Positions 35,465 through 44,356 are shown, counted from the stretch's first letter. The stretch: DNA of 64,000 bases from Oliverpabstia intestinalis (GCF_009696065.1 NZ_VUMS01000002.1:62001-126000); one strand, 5' to 3'. The notes: generated from the letters alone by a model not told the origin. Translations and numbers: made by a program.

Positions 35465-35488
35465 AGGCATAAGCACACAGTTATGCCC
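35465..35488 (-). promoter_or_regulatory. Hairpin in the CNNM gene 5' UTR
   Basis: GGCATAAC...TTATGCC lies just downstream of the predicted transcription start. It has no poly-T tail, so it may be a leader structure rather than a terminator. Function unknown. Confidence 0.35.
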
Positions 35489-35493
35489 GAAAA

Positions 35494-35522
35494 AGTATAT
35501 CACCTTACTATTTATTCGTCAA
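35494..35522 (-). promoter_or_regulatory. Promoter of the CNNM gene
   Basis: Minus strand: TTGACG (35517-35522), 17-base spacer, TATACT (35494-35499), with TG one base before the -10. It sits just after the mazF stop. Confidence 0.85.
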
Positions 35523-35533
35523 GCAACTCCATG

Positions 35534-35890
35534 TTATGTAGGAAGTTCCAGACTGATTTTCAGTGCTTTGTTTACTTTTGCAAGGGCTTCCGGATCCAGA
35601 TGACAGATCTTGTCTTTCAGCCTTTTTTTATCAATGGTGCGCAGCTGTTCGAGAAGAATGACGGAATCCCTGACAATGTCGTAAGCAGATGCGTTGATCT
35701 CGATGTGCGTAGGCAGTTTGGCTTTATTCATCTTGGAAGTAATGGCAGCACAGATCACTGTCGGGCTGTGTTTGTTCCCGATATCGTTCTGGATGATGAG
35801 TACCGGACGGATCCCTCCCTGCTCACTTCCCACCACCGGACGAAGATCCGCATAATAAATATCTCCTCTTCTTATATTCACATTCTCCAC
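35534..35890 (-). CDS. MazF/PemK family endoribonuclease toxin (no adjacent antitoxin)
   Basis: The 118-residue protein reads [28 protein letters not shown] and [16 protein letters not shown], matching the EndoA/MazF fold. The B. subtilis homologue cleaves RNA at UACAU. The start may be GTG 35890 or a later GTG at 35881 with GGAG close upstream. In B. subtilis the antitoxin gene lies between alr and ndoA. Here the 174-base gap holds only frames of 8 to 10 codons, an 18-bp palindrome and a repeat. Confidence 0.92.
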   Translation of the reverse strand: MENVNIRRGDIYYADLRPVVGSEQGGIRPVLIIQNDIGNKHSPTVICAAITSKMNKAKLPTHIEINASAYDIVRDSVILLEQLRTIDKKRLKDKICHLDPEALAKVNKALKISLELPT

Positions 35891-35908
35891 ACTCCGATTC
35901 CTATGTTC

Positions 35909-35926
35909 TGTCAGAAATTTCTGACA
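35909..35926. promoter_or_regulatory. 18-bp perfect palindrome upstream of mazF
   Basis: TGTCAGAAATTTCTGACA lies about 20 bases before the mazF start and just downstream of a TACTAT that could serve as a -10. The position fits an operator, but it could equally be a short hairpin in the transcript. Confidence 0.5.
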
Positions 35927-35994
35927 TCTATAGTATTTCCTTGTTTATCCGGTGTATGCAGGTATATAAGAAATTTATCGATGGATGTTCGCTA

Positions 35995-36054
35995 TTCGGC
36001 AGGTAGTAATCCGTAAAGTATTTCTATAACAGTGAAGGTACTGAATCATTACAC
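35995..36054. repeat. Dispersed palindromic repeat, copy 7
   Basis: CGGCAGGTAGTAATCCG is followed by AACAGTGAAGGTACTGAATC and ATTACAC. It lies between alr and mazF. Confidence 0.65.
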
Positions 36055-36064
36055 ATGGATGATT

Positions 36065-37195
36065 TTACAGATAGATTCTCGGTACACGCTTTGTGATACA
36101 GCAGATCAGTTCGTAGGAAAAACGACCGGACAGATCACCCAGTTCTTCTGCGGTGATCGTGCTGCCGTGGTCAGTTCCGAGTAATGTTACTTCTGTTCCG
36201 CGAACTGCTTCCGGAATGTCAGACACATCAACCATGAACTGATCCATACAGACTCTGCCGATAATCGGTGCTTTCTTTCCGTTGATCAGTAAGTATCCCT
36301 TATTGGAGAGGGATCGTGGATAACCGTCCGCGTAACCGACCGGAATGGTTGCGATCCTTGTAGAATCTCTGGTTGTGACAAAGGTTCCGCCATAACTTAC
36401 TGCTACTCCTGCTTCCACTTCTTTTACGAAAGAAATATGACTTTTCAGTTCCATTACCGGTTGCAGTGCCACGCCCGGATTAACGACTTCGTCAGACGGT
36501 GCGATACCATAAAGTGTAATTCCCGGACGTACGGCATCGAGATCACCCTCACGGTGCCAGAGGATTCCTGCACTGTTGTTACAGTGACGGATCGGAATCC
36601 GAATACCGGCTTCTTCCAGCAAAGTCAGAAATTCCTGATAGTTTGCGAATTGCTGATGGGCAGAGGTCAGATCCTGTTCGTCTGCTCTTGCAAAATGAGT
36701 AAACGCACCTTCGATCGTAATTCCCGGAAGTTTGCTGATCCGCAGGATCTCAGGAAGGCTTTCTTTGGGATGACGAAAACCGATTCGTGTCATACCGGTA
36801 TCAAATGCCAGATGGATCGGATGTACTTTACCTGCTTTCTGAGCCTCCTGAGATATCTTTTCAGCTGTTTCATAATCAAACACTGCCGGACGGATATCCA
36901 GTTTCACCAGTGTCTGATAATCTTCCGGAAAGACATAACCGAGGATCAGTATAGGTTTTTTTAAACCGGCATCGCGGAGTTCTTCGGCTTCCGGTACATT
37001 GGCTACCGCATATCCCCAGATGTAGTCTTTTCCTTCCATAAGATGTGCCACAGGAACTGCTCCATGACCGTAAGCATTGGCTTTGATCACACCAATCATC
37101 CTGGTTCCTGGTGTAAGATTTTTTTTCATGTTTTCCAGGTTTTGTTCCAGCGCATCCAGATGGATGGCGGCATAGACCCGACTGTTTTTTTTCAT
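36065..37195 (-). CDS. alr: Alanine racemase
   Basis: The 376-residue PLP enzyme makes D-alanine for peptidoglycan. The PLP-lysine motif is in MIGVIKANAYGHGAV (about 36-50) and the catalytic Tyr is in AVSYGGTF. IGRVCMDQFMVDVSD is the third signature. It follows the NAD(P)HX repair gene by 21 bases. The gap toward mazF carries a repeat rather than an antitoxin gene. Confidence 0.97.
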   Translation of the reverse strand: MKKNSRVYAAIHLDALEQNLENMKKNLTPGTRMIGVIKANAYGHGAVPVAHLMEGKDYIWGYAVANVPEAEELRDAGLKKPILILGYVFPEDYQTLVKLDIRPAVFDYETAEKISQEAQKAGKVHPIHLAFDTGMTRIGFRHPKESLPEILRISKLPGITIEGAFTHFARADEQDLTSAHQQFANYQEFLTLLEEAGIRIPIRHCNNSAGILWHREGDLDAVRPGITLYGIAPSDEVVNPGVALQPVMELKSHISFVKEVEAGVAVSYGGTFVTTRDSTRIATIPVGYADGYPRSLSNKGYLLINGKKAPIIGRVCMDQFMVDVSDIPEAVRGTEVTLLGTDHGSTITAEELGDLSGRFSYELICCITKRVPRIYL

Positions 37196-37216
37196 AATTT
37201 ATTTTCTCCTGTATGT

Positions 37217-38713
37217 TCAATTCTGACTGTCCATTTTCTGCAGCTGTGCTTCAAGACCGGAAAGAATATCTGTAGCTTTCATGGAACGGGCTCCTTTGGC
37301 AGAGGCGGCCTGATCGCCGGCAAGCCCGTGAAGCCATACCGCAAATGGTGCCGCCTTGGAAGGGTTCATTCCCTGTCCAAGCAATCCTGCAACTACCCCA
37401 CACAAAACATCACCCGAACCTGCGGTGGCCATCCCATCGTTGCCGGTCAGATTCAGGAAAAAGCTTCCGTCTGCGGTTCGAATCCAGGTTCGCGCATCCT
37501 TCATGATCAGAGTACAGGAGCAGTTGTTATAAAATACATCCATAAACTTCTGCGGATGTACTTTCAGATCACTGATCGTACACTCTGCCAGCCGGCTCAT
37601 TTCTCCGAGATGAGGGGTCAGGATGCAGGCAGCATCGCACTGTGCCTGCAGATCTTTTCGTTTTGCCAGAAGATTTAAAGCATCTGCATCAATGACTATA
37701 GGCTTGCTTTGACGGAATGTCAATACTGTTTGCAACAAGTTCTCCGCTGTTTTGGAAGTAGAAAGCCCCGGACCAACAGCAACCACATCTGCCCAGTCCA
37801 TAGCTTTTCTAACAATTTCTGACAGTTCATCCGGTGTCATGGAAGGTTCATAAACCGAAAGCATGGCTTCCGGAAACTGCTGCTGCAGGATGATACGGTT
37901 GCTTTCATCCGTCAGGATACGGACCATCCCGGCACCGCTTAAAAGTGCCGCTTTCGAAGAAAAGTAAGCTGCCCCGCTCATATTACGGCTTCCGGCTATC
38001 AGCAGGATTTTTCCGAAAGTTCCTTTGTTGCCGGCAGGATCCCGCGCAGGAAGCCAGGAAACATCTTTGTTATCCAGTGAAAAAACGCCTTCGGATGCAC
38101 CGTAGATGCCAACATCTTTCACCTGAATATGTCCGGCATAGACGGATCCAGGGTACAGACTGATCCCAAGCTTACGGTATGCAAAGGTGACCGTTTCGGT
38201 TGCCCGGATGGCAGTGCCCATAACCTGTCCCGTGCCTGCATGGATGCCGGATGGAATATCCACCGCAAGAACCGGAATGCCGGAAGCATTGATTTTCTCT
38301 GCCAGAGCCTGGTATTTTCCGGACAATTCTCTGGATAATCCGACACCAAAAAGTGCATCTACAATAGTAGTATATTCAGAAAACCGGCAGTTGTTGACTA
38401 TCGATACCTGATAATTTTTAGCTGCCTGCCACTGAATGTGCATTTCTTCGGTGAAGGATGTGTGATTTCCGGCGAGATAAAGATCTACCGGATATCCTGC
38501 CAGATGCAGAAGTCTTGCAACTGCAACGCCATCTGCTCCGTTATTGCCGGAACCGCATACAACCAATGTTTTTTTCAGTGGAAAATGTTGCTTCAGACAG
38601 TCAAATACCGCCATTGCTGCCCGTTCCATCAAAACCAGAGAAGGAATGCCCATCTGCTTAATCGTAGACTGGTCAAGCTGCTTCATCTGTTTTCCTGTTA
38701 CTAAAATCTGCAT
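37217..38713 (-). CDS. nnr: Bifunctional NAD(P)HX epimerase/dehydratase (NnrE-NnrD)
   Basis: The 498-residue fusion repairs damaged NAD(P)H hydrates. The N-terminal epimerase half (1 to about 215) has TLVVCGSGNNGADGVAVARLL; the C-terminal ADP-dependent dehydratase half has KILLIAGSRNMSGAAY, ILTPHLGEMSRL and NDGMATAGSGDVL. The ATG has GTGAGAT upstream. It is probably the first gene of an alr operon. The hairpin repeat at 38737 lies upstream. Confidence 0.95.
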   Translation of the reverse strand: MQILVTGKQMKQLDQSTIKQMGIPSLVLMERAAMAVFDCLKQHFPLKKTLVVCGSGNNGADGVAVARLLHLAGYPVDLYLAGNHTSFTEEMHIQWQAAKNYQVSIVNNCRFSEYTTIVDALFGVGLSRELSGKYQALAEKINASGIPVLAVDIPSGIHAGTGQVMGTAIRATETVTFAYRKLGISLYPGSVYAGHIQVKDVGIYGASEGVFSLDNKDVSWLPARDPAGNKGTFGKILLIAGSRNMSGAAYFSSKAALLSGAGMVRILTDESNRIILQQQFPEAMLSVYEPSMTPDELSEIVRKAMDWADVVAVGPGLSTSKTAENLLQTVLTFRQSKPIVIDADALNLLAKRKDLQAQCDAACILTPHLGEMSRLAECTISDLKVHPQKFMDVFYNNCSCTLIMKDARTWIRTADGSFFLNLTGNDGMATAGSGDVLCGVVAGLLGQGMNPSKAAPFAVWLHGLAGDQAASAKGARSMKATDILSGLEAQLQKMDSQN

Positions 38714-38736
38714 AGCTATGATCTCACTTTCTGTAA

Positions 38737-38781
38737 AACTATGAGAAACACGCTCTGCGAGTTTCTCATGGTTATCGCGGC
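38737..38781. repeat. Hairpin repeat HR-A, copy 1
   Basis: AACTATGAGAAACACGC, then TCT, then GCGAGTTTCTCATGGTT and ATCGCGGC. A 40-base near-identical copy lies at 41579-41623, in the same orientation. The arms form a stem. Confidence 0.75.
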
Positions 38782-38811
38782 CTCTACACTCCGTTTCGGT
38801 CGTTGCTCACG

Positions 38812-38850
38812 TAAATAAAAGGCTGCTGCCCTCTGTTGGCAGCAGCCTTG
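38812..38850 (-). terminator. Terminator of rex
   Basis: AAGGCTGCTGCC / GGCAGCAGCCTT with a 7-nt loop and a TTTTATTT tail on the minus strand, just after the rex stop. Confidence 0.85.
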
Positions 38851-38856
38851 CTGTTG

Positions 38857-39522
38857 TTAAATTTTGCCTTGTTCCTGTTTATGATCTTTTTCAAAACGGC
38901 TCAGATTGTAGGAAAGTCGCATCAGGCTTTCAGAAAGGTGCACATTTTCCACGATCACATCCTCCGGCATAAAAAGATTCAGATCTGTGTGGGCAAAATT
39001 CCAGATGGCTTTTACTCCCACATCCACCAGCAGTTTTGCCATATCAAGGGCTTTGGCTTTCGGCAGGGTCAGAGTAGCAATCTCTACATGATTATCCTTC
39101 ACGAACTCAGGAAGTTCGTCAATCATACGGATTTCGATGCCGCGCACGGAAACTCCCTGCATGACCGGATTCACATCGAAAATCCCGACAATTTTAAATC
39201 CCTGTTTTTCAAACTGTGTATAATTGGCAAGTGCCTGACCGAGATTACCGGCACCTACGATAATCATATTGTGTGTGCGATCCAGCCCCAGGATTTTTGC
39301 AATTTCCGAATGGAGATATTTAACGTTATATCCGTATCCCTGCTGTCCGAATCCACCAAAATTATTAAGATCCTGTCGGATCTGAGAAGCTGTCACTTTC
39401 ATCCGCCCACTCAACTCATTGGACGAGATTCTTTCTACCCCATCTTCCATCAGTTCTCCCAGATATCGATAATATCGGGGAAGACGTTTGATGACTGCTC
39501 TTGATATGTCTTTTTCCTCCAC
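38857..39522 (-). CDS. rex: Redox-sensing transcriptional repressor Rex
   Basis: The 221-residue protein has an N-terminal winged helix (KRLPRYYRYLGELMEDGVERISS) and an NADH-sensing Rossmann domain (MIIVGAGNLGQALANY). Rex blocks fermentation and energy genes until NADH rises. The start is GTG 39522, because AGGAGG lies eight bases upstream and the resulting N-terminus matches Rex. An open frame to 39630 is longer but off-family. It has a near-consensus promoter and lies back to back with an ABC-F gene, an order also seen in Bacillus. Confidence 0.94.
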   Translation of the reverse strand: MEEKDISRAVIKRLPRYYRYLGELMEDGVERISSNELSGRMKVTASQIRQDLNNFGGFGQQGYGYNVKYLHSEIAKILGLDRTHNMIIVGAGNLGQALANYTQFEKQGFKIVGIFDVNPVMQGVSVRGIEIRMIDELPEFVKDNHVEIATLTLPKAKALDMAKLLVDVGVKAIWNFAHTDLNLFMPEDVIVENVHLSESLMRLSYNLSRFEKDHKQEQGKI

Positions 39523-39552
39523 GCTGCTTTCCTCCTGCATCATACTAATATT

Positions 39553-39581
39553 ATTATAGTTAAGTGTGAAAAGTTTGTCAA
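39553..39581 (-). promoter_or_regulatory. Consensus sigma-A promoter of rex
   Basis: Minus strand: TTGACA (39576-39581), 17-base spacer, TATAAT (39553-39558). All 12 positions are consensus. Confidence 0.9.
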
Positions 39582-39609
39582 ATAAACTTCTGATTTTGTT
39601 GTGATTTTC

Positions 39610-39637
39610 TTGCGAATTTTCTTCATTCATGTATAAT
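39610..39637 (+). promoter_or_regulatory. Promoter of the ABC-F gene
   Basis: TTGCGA (39610-39615), 16-base spacer, TATAAT (39632-39637). Confidence 0.7.
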
Positions 39638-39672
39638 ATTCGATAGACTTGTGAAATTTAAGGAGGTTTTTC

Positions 39673-41580
39673 ATGATTTTATCATGTCAGAATATTAATA
39701 AATCATTCGTAACAGATGATGTTTTAAAGGATGTGTCTTTTCATCTGGAGGAAAGGGAAAAGGCTGCACTGATCGGACCGAATGGTGCCGGAAAGTCCAC
39801 ACTGTTAAAAATCATTATGCAGGAGATGCCGGCAGATTCCGGTGAGGTGATAGTTGCCAAAGGGAAGACACTCGGTTATCTGGCACAGCATCAGGAAGTC
39901 AGTGGCGACAATACGATCTACGGGGAGCTGCTTTCTGTCAAACAGTATCTGTTAGACATGGAAGAAAAGATCCGCACCATGGAACAGCAGATGAAGACGT
40001 TGACCGGACGGGAACTGGATGAACTGCTCGCTTCCTACTCCCGTCTCACTCATCAGTTTGAACTGGAAGGTGGTTATGCCTGCCGCAGTGAAGTTGTAGG
40101 TGTATTAAAAGGTCTGGGATTTGAGGAAGAGGATTTTTCAAGAAAGATCGGCACATTATCCGGCGGACAGAAAACCCGTGTGGCGCTCGGACGTCTGCTG
40201 TTGTCCAACCCGGATATAATTCTTCTTGATGAGCCGACCAATCACCTGGATATGGAATCTATTGCATGGCTGGAGACATATCTGATCAACTATAAAGGCG
40301 CGGTATTTATCGTCTCCCATGACCGTTATTTTCTGGATCGCGTCGTGACAAAAGTAGTCGAAATCGATCGCGGACATGTTCGTACTTTTATGGGGAATTA
40401 TTCTGCGTATGCAGAGAAAAAGGCAATGATCCGAGATGCGGAATATAAGGCATGGCTGAATCAGCAACAGGAAATTAAGCATCAGGAAGAAGTCATTGCA
40501 AAATTAAAATCTTTCAACCGGGAAAAATCCATCAAACGTGCAGAGAGCCGGGAGAAAATGCTGGATAAGATCGATGTGCTGGATAAACCGGTGGAAGAAA
40601 ATGTCGAAATGCATCTGGAACTGAAGCCGCGCGTAGTCAGCGGAAACGATGTATTAACAGTAAAAAATCTGGCGAAAGCATTTCCTCAGCAGGAGCTGTT
40701 CTCCAACGTGGATTTTTCTGTGAAACGGGGAGAACGTGTTGCGATTATCGGCGCCAATGGAACCGGTAAGACAACCATTCTTAAGATTTTAAATGGTCTG
40801 GTGGAGCCGGATGCAGGGGAAATCGAACTGGGTAGTAAAGTACAGATCGGTTATTATGATCAGGAACATCACGTACTCCATATGGAGAAAACAATCTTTG
40901 AAGAAATCTCCGATGAGTATCCTTATCTGACAAATACAGAAATCCGCAATGTACTGGCTGCGTTCTTATTTACCGGAGATGATGTCTTTAAACTGATCAG
41001 TGCTCTTAGCGGTGGCGAGCGTGGTCGTGTTTCTCTGGCAAAGCTGATGCTTTCCGAAGCGAACTTCCTGATTCTCGATGAGCCGACCAACCACCTGGAT
41101 ATCGTATCCAAAGAAATTCTGGAACAGGCGCTGAAACACTATACCGGAACTGTACTGTATGTGTCTCACGATCGTTATTTCATTAATCAGACCGCGACCC
41201 GGATCCTGGAGCTTACAAATCAGGCAATGGTCAATTATATCGGTAATTATGACTACTATCTGGAGAAAAAAGAAGAACTGACACAGATTTATGCACCGAA
41301 GGAGGAAGAAGCTGTTGCGGATGTTTCAGCATCTGCAACCAAACTTGACTGGAAACAGCAGAAAGAAGAACAGGCGAGACTTCGAAAACGGGAGAATGAT
41401 CTAAAAAAGACAGAAGCAGAAATCGAAAAGCTGGAAACCAGAGACGGTGAGATTGATGAAGAGATGGCACAGCCGGAGGTTGCTGTCAATGTGGCGGAAT
41501 GTGTGCGGCTTTCAAAAGAAAAGGTAGCAATTGCAGAAAAACTGGAAGAACTGTATGCAAAATGGGAGGAACTGGCGTAA
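39673..41580 (+). CDS. ABC-F family ATPase (ribosome-associated type)
   Basis: The 635-residue soluble protein holds two ABC modules with Walker A GPNGAGKST (about 36-44) and GANGTGKTT, joined by the ABC-F linker (about 245-310, rich in Lys/Glu), signatures LSGGQ and LSGGE, and a C-terminal coiled coil (about 555-635). No membrane segments exist. ABC-F proteins act on the ribosome E site; without further data a resistance role cannot be separated from a housekeeping EttA/Uup-type role. AGGAGG precedes the ATG. Confidence 0.93.
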   Translation: MILSCQNINKSFVTDDVLKDVSFHLEEREKAALIGPNGAGKSTLLKIIMQEMPADSGEVIVAKGKTLGYLAQHQEVSGDNTIYGELLSVKQYLLDMEEKIRTMEQQMKTLTGRELDELLASYSRLTHQFELEGGYACRSEVVGVLKGLGFEEEDFSRKIGTLSGGQKTRVALGRLLLSNPDIILLDEPTNHLDMESIAWLETYLINYKGAVFIVSHDRYFLDRVVTKVVEIDRGHVRTFMGNYSAYAEKKAMIRDAEYKAWLNQQQEIKHQEEVIAKLKSFNREKSIKRAESREKMLDKIDVLDKPVEENVEMHLELKPRVVSGNDVLTVKNLAKAFPQQELFSNVDFSVKRGERVAIIGANGTGKTTILKILNGLVEPDAGEIELGSKVQIGYYDQEHHVLHMEKTIFEEISDEYPYLTNTEIRNVLAAFLFTGDDVFKLISALSGGERGRVSLAKLMLSEANFLILDEPTNHLDIVSKEILEQALKHYTGTVLYVSHDRYFINQTATRILELTNQAMVNYIGNYDYYLEKKEELTQIYAPKEEEAVADVSASATKLDWKQQKEEQARLRKRENDLKKTEAEIEKLETRDGEIDEEMAQPEVAVNVAECVRLSKEKVAIAEKLEELYAKWEELA

Positions 41581-41623
41581 ACTATGAGAAACACGCTCTG
41601 CGAGTTTCTCATAGTTATCGCGG
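41579..41623. repeat. Hairpin repeat HR-A, copy 2
   Basis: AACTATGAGAAACACGC, TCT, GCGAGTTTCTCATAGTT, then ATCGCGGC. The arms pair over 17 positions with one mismatch. It begins at the end of the ABC-F stop codon and may serve as its terminator-like end. Confidence 0.75.
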
Positions 41624-41727
41624 CAGTCGCCAAGGTCTCGTGCAACCACGGACTTTTTATGTCAAGGTGGTTCGATGGTTATAACTGCTTGAATCCCTGC
41701 ACCTTCTGTTTTTGGTGCCATGTCTGT

Positions 41728-42561
41728 TTAGAGTGCAAGAAGTTTTTGAATGTCCAGTTTTCCCCATCCCTGGCGGTTTCTTGGATATCCGAGATCCAAA
41801 CAGGATTCCCGCAGCAGCATTTTTACTTCCACATTTGTAAGAAAAGGATCTTTCTGTAACAACAAAGCAATAGCTCCCGAAACTCTTGGTGTGGACATCG
41901 ATGTTCCGCTTTTGATGGCATAGCTGTTTCTTTTGTTGGCACAGGAGATCACATCTGCCCCGGGGGCCACCAGATCCGGTTTGCAGACACATTCTGCTGT
42001 GGGACCGGCACCGGAGACAGAACTGATCCGGTCCAGCATATCACTTGCTCCCACAGTGATCACTTTCTTACTGCTGCCCGGGGCTGTGACACTTCCATAT
42101 GCAGGTCCCATATTACCGGCTGCGGTCACCACAACAAAGCCCTGATCCCATGCCTGTTCCACTGCTTTTATCAGTCGTGCGGCAGCTTTTGAATCCATTG
42201 CGGCAGCGCCCACAGAAATATTGATGATTCGTATTCCATAGAGGTTCTGATTGAAAGAGATCCACTGGAGTGCCCGTAAAACATCCTGTAAGCGTCCGTT
42301 TCCACGCCTGTCGAGTACTTTTGCAGCAACCAGGTGACACCCGGGTGCAACACCCTGATAGCGTCTGTCACTGGCTGTTCCGTCGCCTGCAAGAATTCCT
42401 GCCACATGTGTTCCGTGTCCGGAGTCATCATAAGGGTAAGGACGGTGTCCGAGAAAATCCTGAAATCCCCGGATCCGTTCACCAAAATCGATATGGGGAT
42501 ACAGTCCGGTATCTAAAATGGCAACGCCAATACCGGTTCCTGTCCATGTATTTGTGTACAT
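41728..42561 (-). CDS. Short subtilisin-like S8 peptidase
   Basis: The 277-residue protease has the full triad: Asp17 (AILDTGL), His49 (DSGHGTHVAG) and Ser221 (SGTSMSTPRV), with VVTAAGNMG around the oxyanion Asn. No signal or propeptide is seen, so it is probably intracellular. ATG 42561 gives the family start. The open frame continues to 42645, but a frame there overlaps the divergent neighbour's leader. It faces another S8 gene across a 94-base gap. Confidence 0.88.
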   Translation of the reverse strand: MYTNTWTGTGIGVAILDTGLYPHIDFGERIRGFQDFLGHRPYPYDDSGHGTHVAGILAGDGTASDRRYQGVAPGCHLVAAKVLDRRGNGRLQDVLRALQWISFNQNLYGIRIINISVGAAAMDSKAAARLIKAVEQAWDQGFVVVTAAGNMGPAYGSVTAPGSSKKVITVGASDMLDRISSVSGAGPTAECVCKPDLVAPGADVISCANKRNSYAIKSGTSMSTPRVSGAIALLLQKDPFLTNVEVKMLLRESCLDLGYPRNRQGWGKLDIQKLLAL

Positions 42562-42655
42562 AGAAAATCCGGCCTTTTTTCTATGGTATGATATAAAAGG
42601 TGAAAGGGAAAGTGGAAACGGTGCATATAGTAAAAAAAAGACCAACAGGTATGAT

Positions 42656-44356
42656 ATGAGTCAGCACCAGGATGCTATCTATGCAAATGACAGAATAGAT
42701 CTGATCCTTCCTTACGGAAAAATTGACGAGGAATTCTATCAGCAGATCATTGCTCCGTATGAACCTACTGTGATCAACGATCAGTTTGTAGTGATCCATA
42801 TACCGATTCGGCCGAATGGACTTCTTGAAAATATACGGTTTGTGTACAGTCTGGTTCCGAATCTGTATGTTCCTCTGGATACAACCAGTCTGGAAGTCAG
42901 CGGAATCCTACAGACACAAAATCAACCAGGGCTGAATCTTCATGGAAAAAATGTGTTACTGGGATTTGTGGATACGGGAATCAATTATACGCATCCGGCT
43001 TTTTTATCAGCAGATGGACAGACGCGGATCGTGGAAATCTGGGATCAGACAGTGCCCTCTTCCACCGGGGACGGACCTTTCGGGTATGGGACCGTCTATA
43101 CGGCAGAACAGATCCAAGAGGCAGTAAATCTGGAAAATCCTCTTTCCCTTGTGCCGGTGACAGATCCGGAAGGACATGGAACCTTTATAGCGGGGGTAGC
43201 TGCCGGAAGTGAAAACCGGCAGCAGGAATTCATCGGAGCAGCCAATGAGGCTCAGATTGCGGCAGTGAAGCTAAAGGAAGCAAAACAGCCGCTTCAAAAT
43301 TTTTATTTTTATTCCGGAGAGAAACCGGTATATCAGGAAAATGATATTATGACGGGAATTCAGTATCTTGTGGAACTGGCAGAACGCCTGCAGCTGCCGT
43401 TGGTGTTGTGTCTGGCACTGGGGAGTAACCAGGGAGATCATATGGGATATACCCCCCTTGATCTCACTTTACGGAGACTGGATACGGTTCCGGGAATTGT
43501 CTGCGTTACTGCAGCGGGAAATGAAGCAGGAAAGGCACATCATTATTTGGGTAATGTTACAGGATATACCCAGCCCACATCTGTGGAAATTCTGGTTCCC
43601 GAGGGCTGTCCTGGATTCTTTGCAGAACTGTGGGGCTTTCCACCGGAACTGTTCTCGGTAGGCTTTCGCTCTCCTTCCGGGGAGATAATTCCGCGGATAC
43701 CGGCAAGGCTTGGACAGATGCAGAATATTCCGCTTTTTCTTGATCGTACCCACATTGAACTATATTATGAAGTAATACAGAGTACTTCCGGCAGTCAGCT
43801 TATTTTTCTTCGTTTTGTTATGCCCACACCGGGAATTTGGACGATACAGGTATATGCATCCGGTAATACCAGAAGTGAATTCCATCTGTGGCTTCCCATA
43901 AGTGGATTTGTGTCTTCGAATATCATCTTTCTTATGCCGGATCCTTATACAACCATCACAGCACCGGGAAATTCCCCATATGTGATTACCGCAGGGGCTT
44001 ACGATGCTTACAGCAAAAGTATCTATCTCAATTCCGGCCGTGGCTATACAAGAAATCAACAGGTCAAGCCGGACCTTTGTGCCCCGGGGGTGAAGGTGTC
44101 CGGACCGGGAATCAGGGACAGTTATGTACAGCGGGACGGAACGAGTGTTGCTGCTGCCCTGACAGCGGGAAGCTGTGCTCTTTTGATGGAATGGGGACAG
44201 AAATTGCCGGTTCCCCGCTATCTGTCAACCTATGAGATGAAGAATCTTTTGATTCGCGGAGCAATCAGGAATCCGGATCTTTTTTATCCCAACCGGGAAT
44301 GGGGATATGGAACTCTGGACGTTTATCAGGTGTTTCGTGCGATTTCCACAACTTAA
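42656..44356 (+). CDS. Long S8 peptidase of the Csp-like type
   Basis: The 566-residue protease has Asp106 (GFVDTGINYTHP), His174 (DPEGHGTFIAG) and Ser497 (RDGTSVAAALTAG), all in place. It carries a 60 to 70-residue N-terminal prodomain and a long insert between His and Ser (about 185-480), features of the Csp/germination-protease-like branch of S8. No signal peptide is seen. ATG 42656 is chosen; an AGG lies six bases upstream. Substrate is unknown. It is followed by the Cys-rich peptide gene. Confidence 0.88.
   Translation: MSQHQDAIYANDRIDLILPYGKIDEEFYQQIIAPYEPTVINDQFVVIHIPIRPNGLLENIRFVYSLVPNLYVPLDTTSLEVSGILQTQNQPGLNLHGKNVLLGFVDTGINYTHPAFLSADGQTRIVEIWDQTVPSSTGDGPFGYGTVYTAEQIQEAVNLENPLSLVPVTDPEGHGTFIAGVAAGSENRQQEFIGAANEAQIAAVKLKEAKQPLQNFYFYSGEKPVYQENDIMTGIQYLVELAERLQLPLVLCLALGSNQGDHMGYTPLDLTLRRLDTVPGIVCVTAAGNEAGKAHHYLGNVTGYTQPTSVEILVPEGCPGFFAELWGFPPELFSVGFRSPSGEIIPRIPARLGQMQNIPLFLDRTHIELYYEVIQSTSGSQLIFLRFVMPTPGIWTIQVYASGNTRSEFHLWLPISGFVSSNIIFLMPDPYTTITAPGNSPYVITAGAYDAYSKSIYLNSGRGYTRNQQVKPDLCAPGVKVSGPGIRDSYVQRDGTSVAAALTAGSCALLMEWGQKLPVPRYLSTYEMKNLLIRGAIRNPDLFYPNREWGYGTLDVYQVFRAISTT

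Noticed and set aside
35891-36064. Antitoxin gene between alr and mazF
   Set aside because: Only frames of 8 to 10 codons are present on the minus strand; none resembles MazE or EndoAI.
42518-42655. Longer N-terminal extension of the plus-strand S8 peptidase
   Set aside because: The extra 46 codons overlap the divergent S8 gene's start and have no ribosome binding site; ATG 42656 gives a family-like N-terminus.
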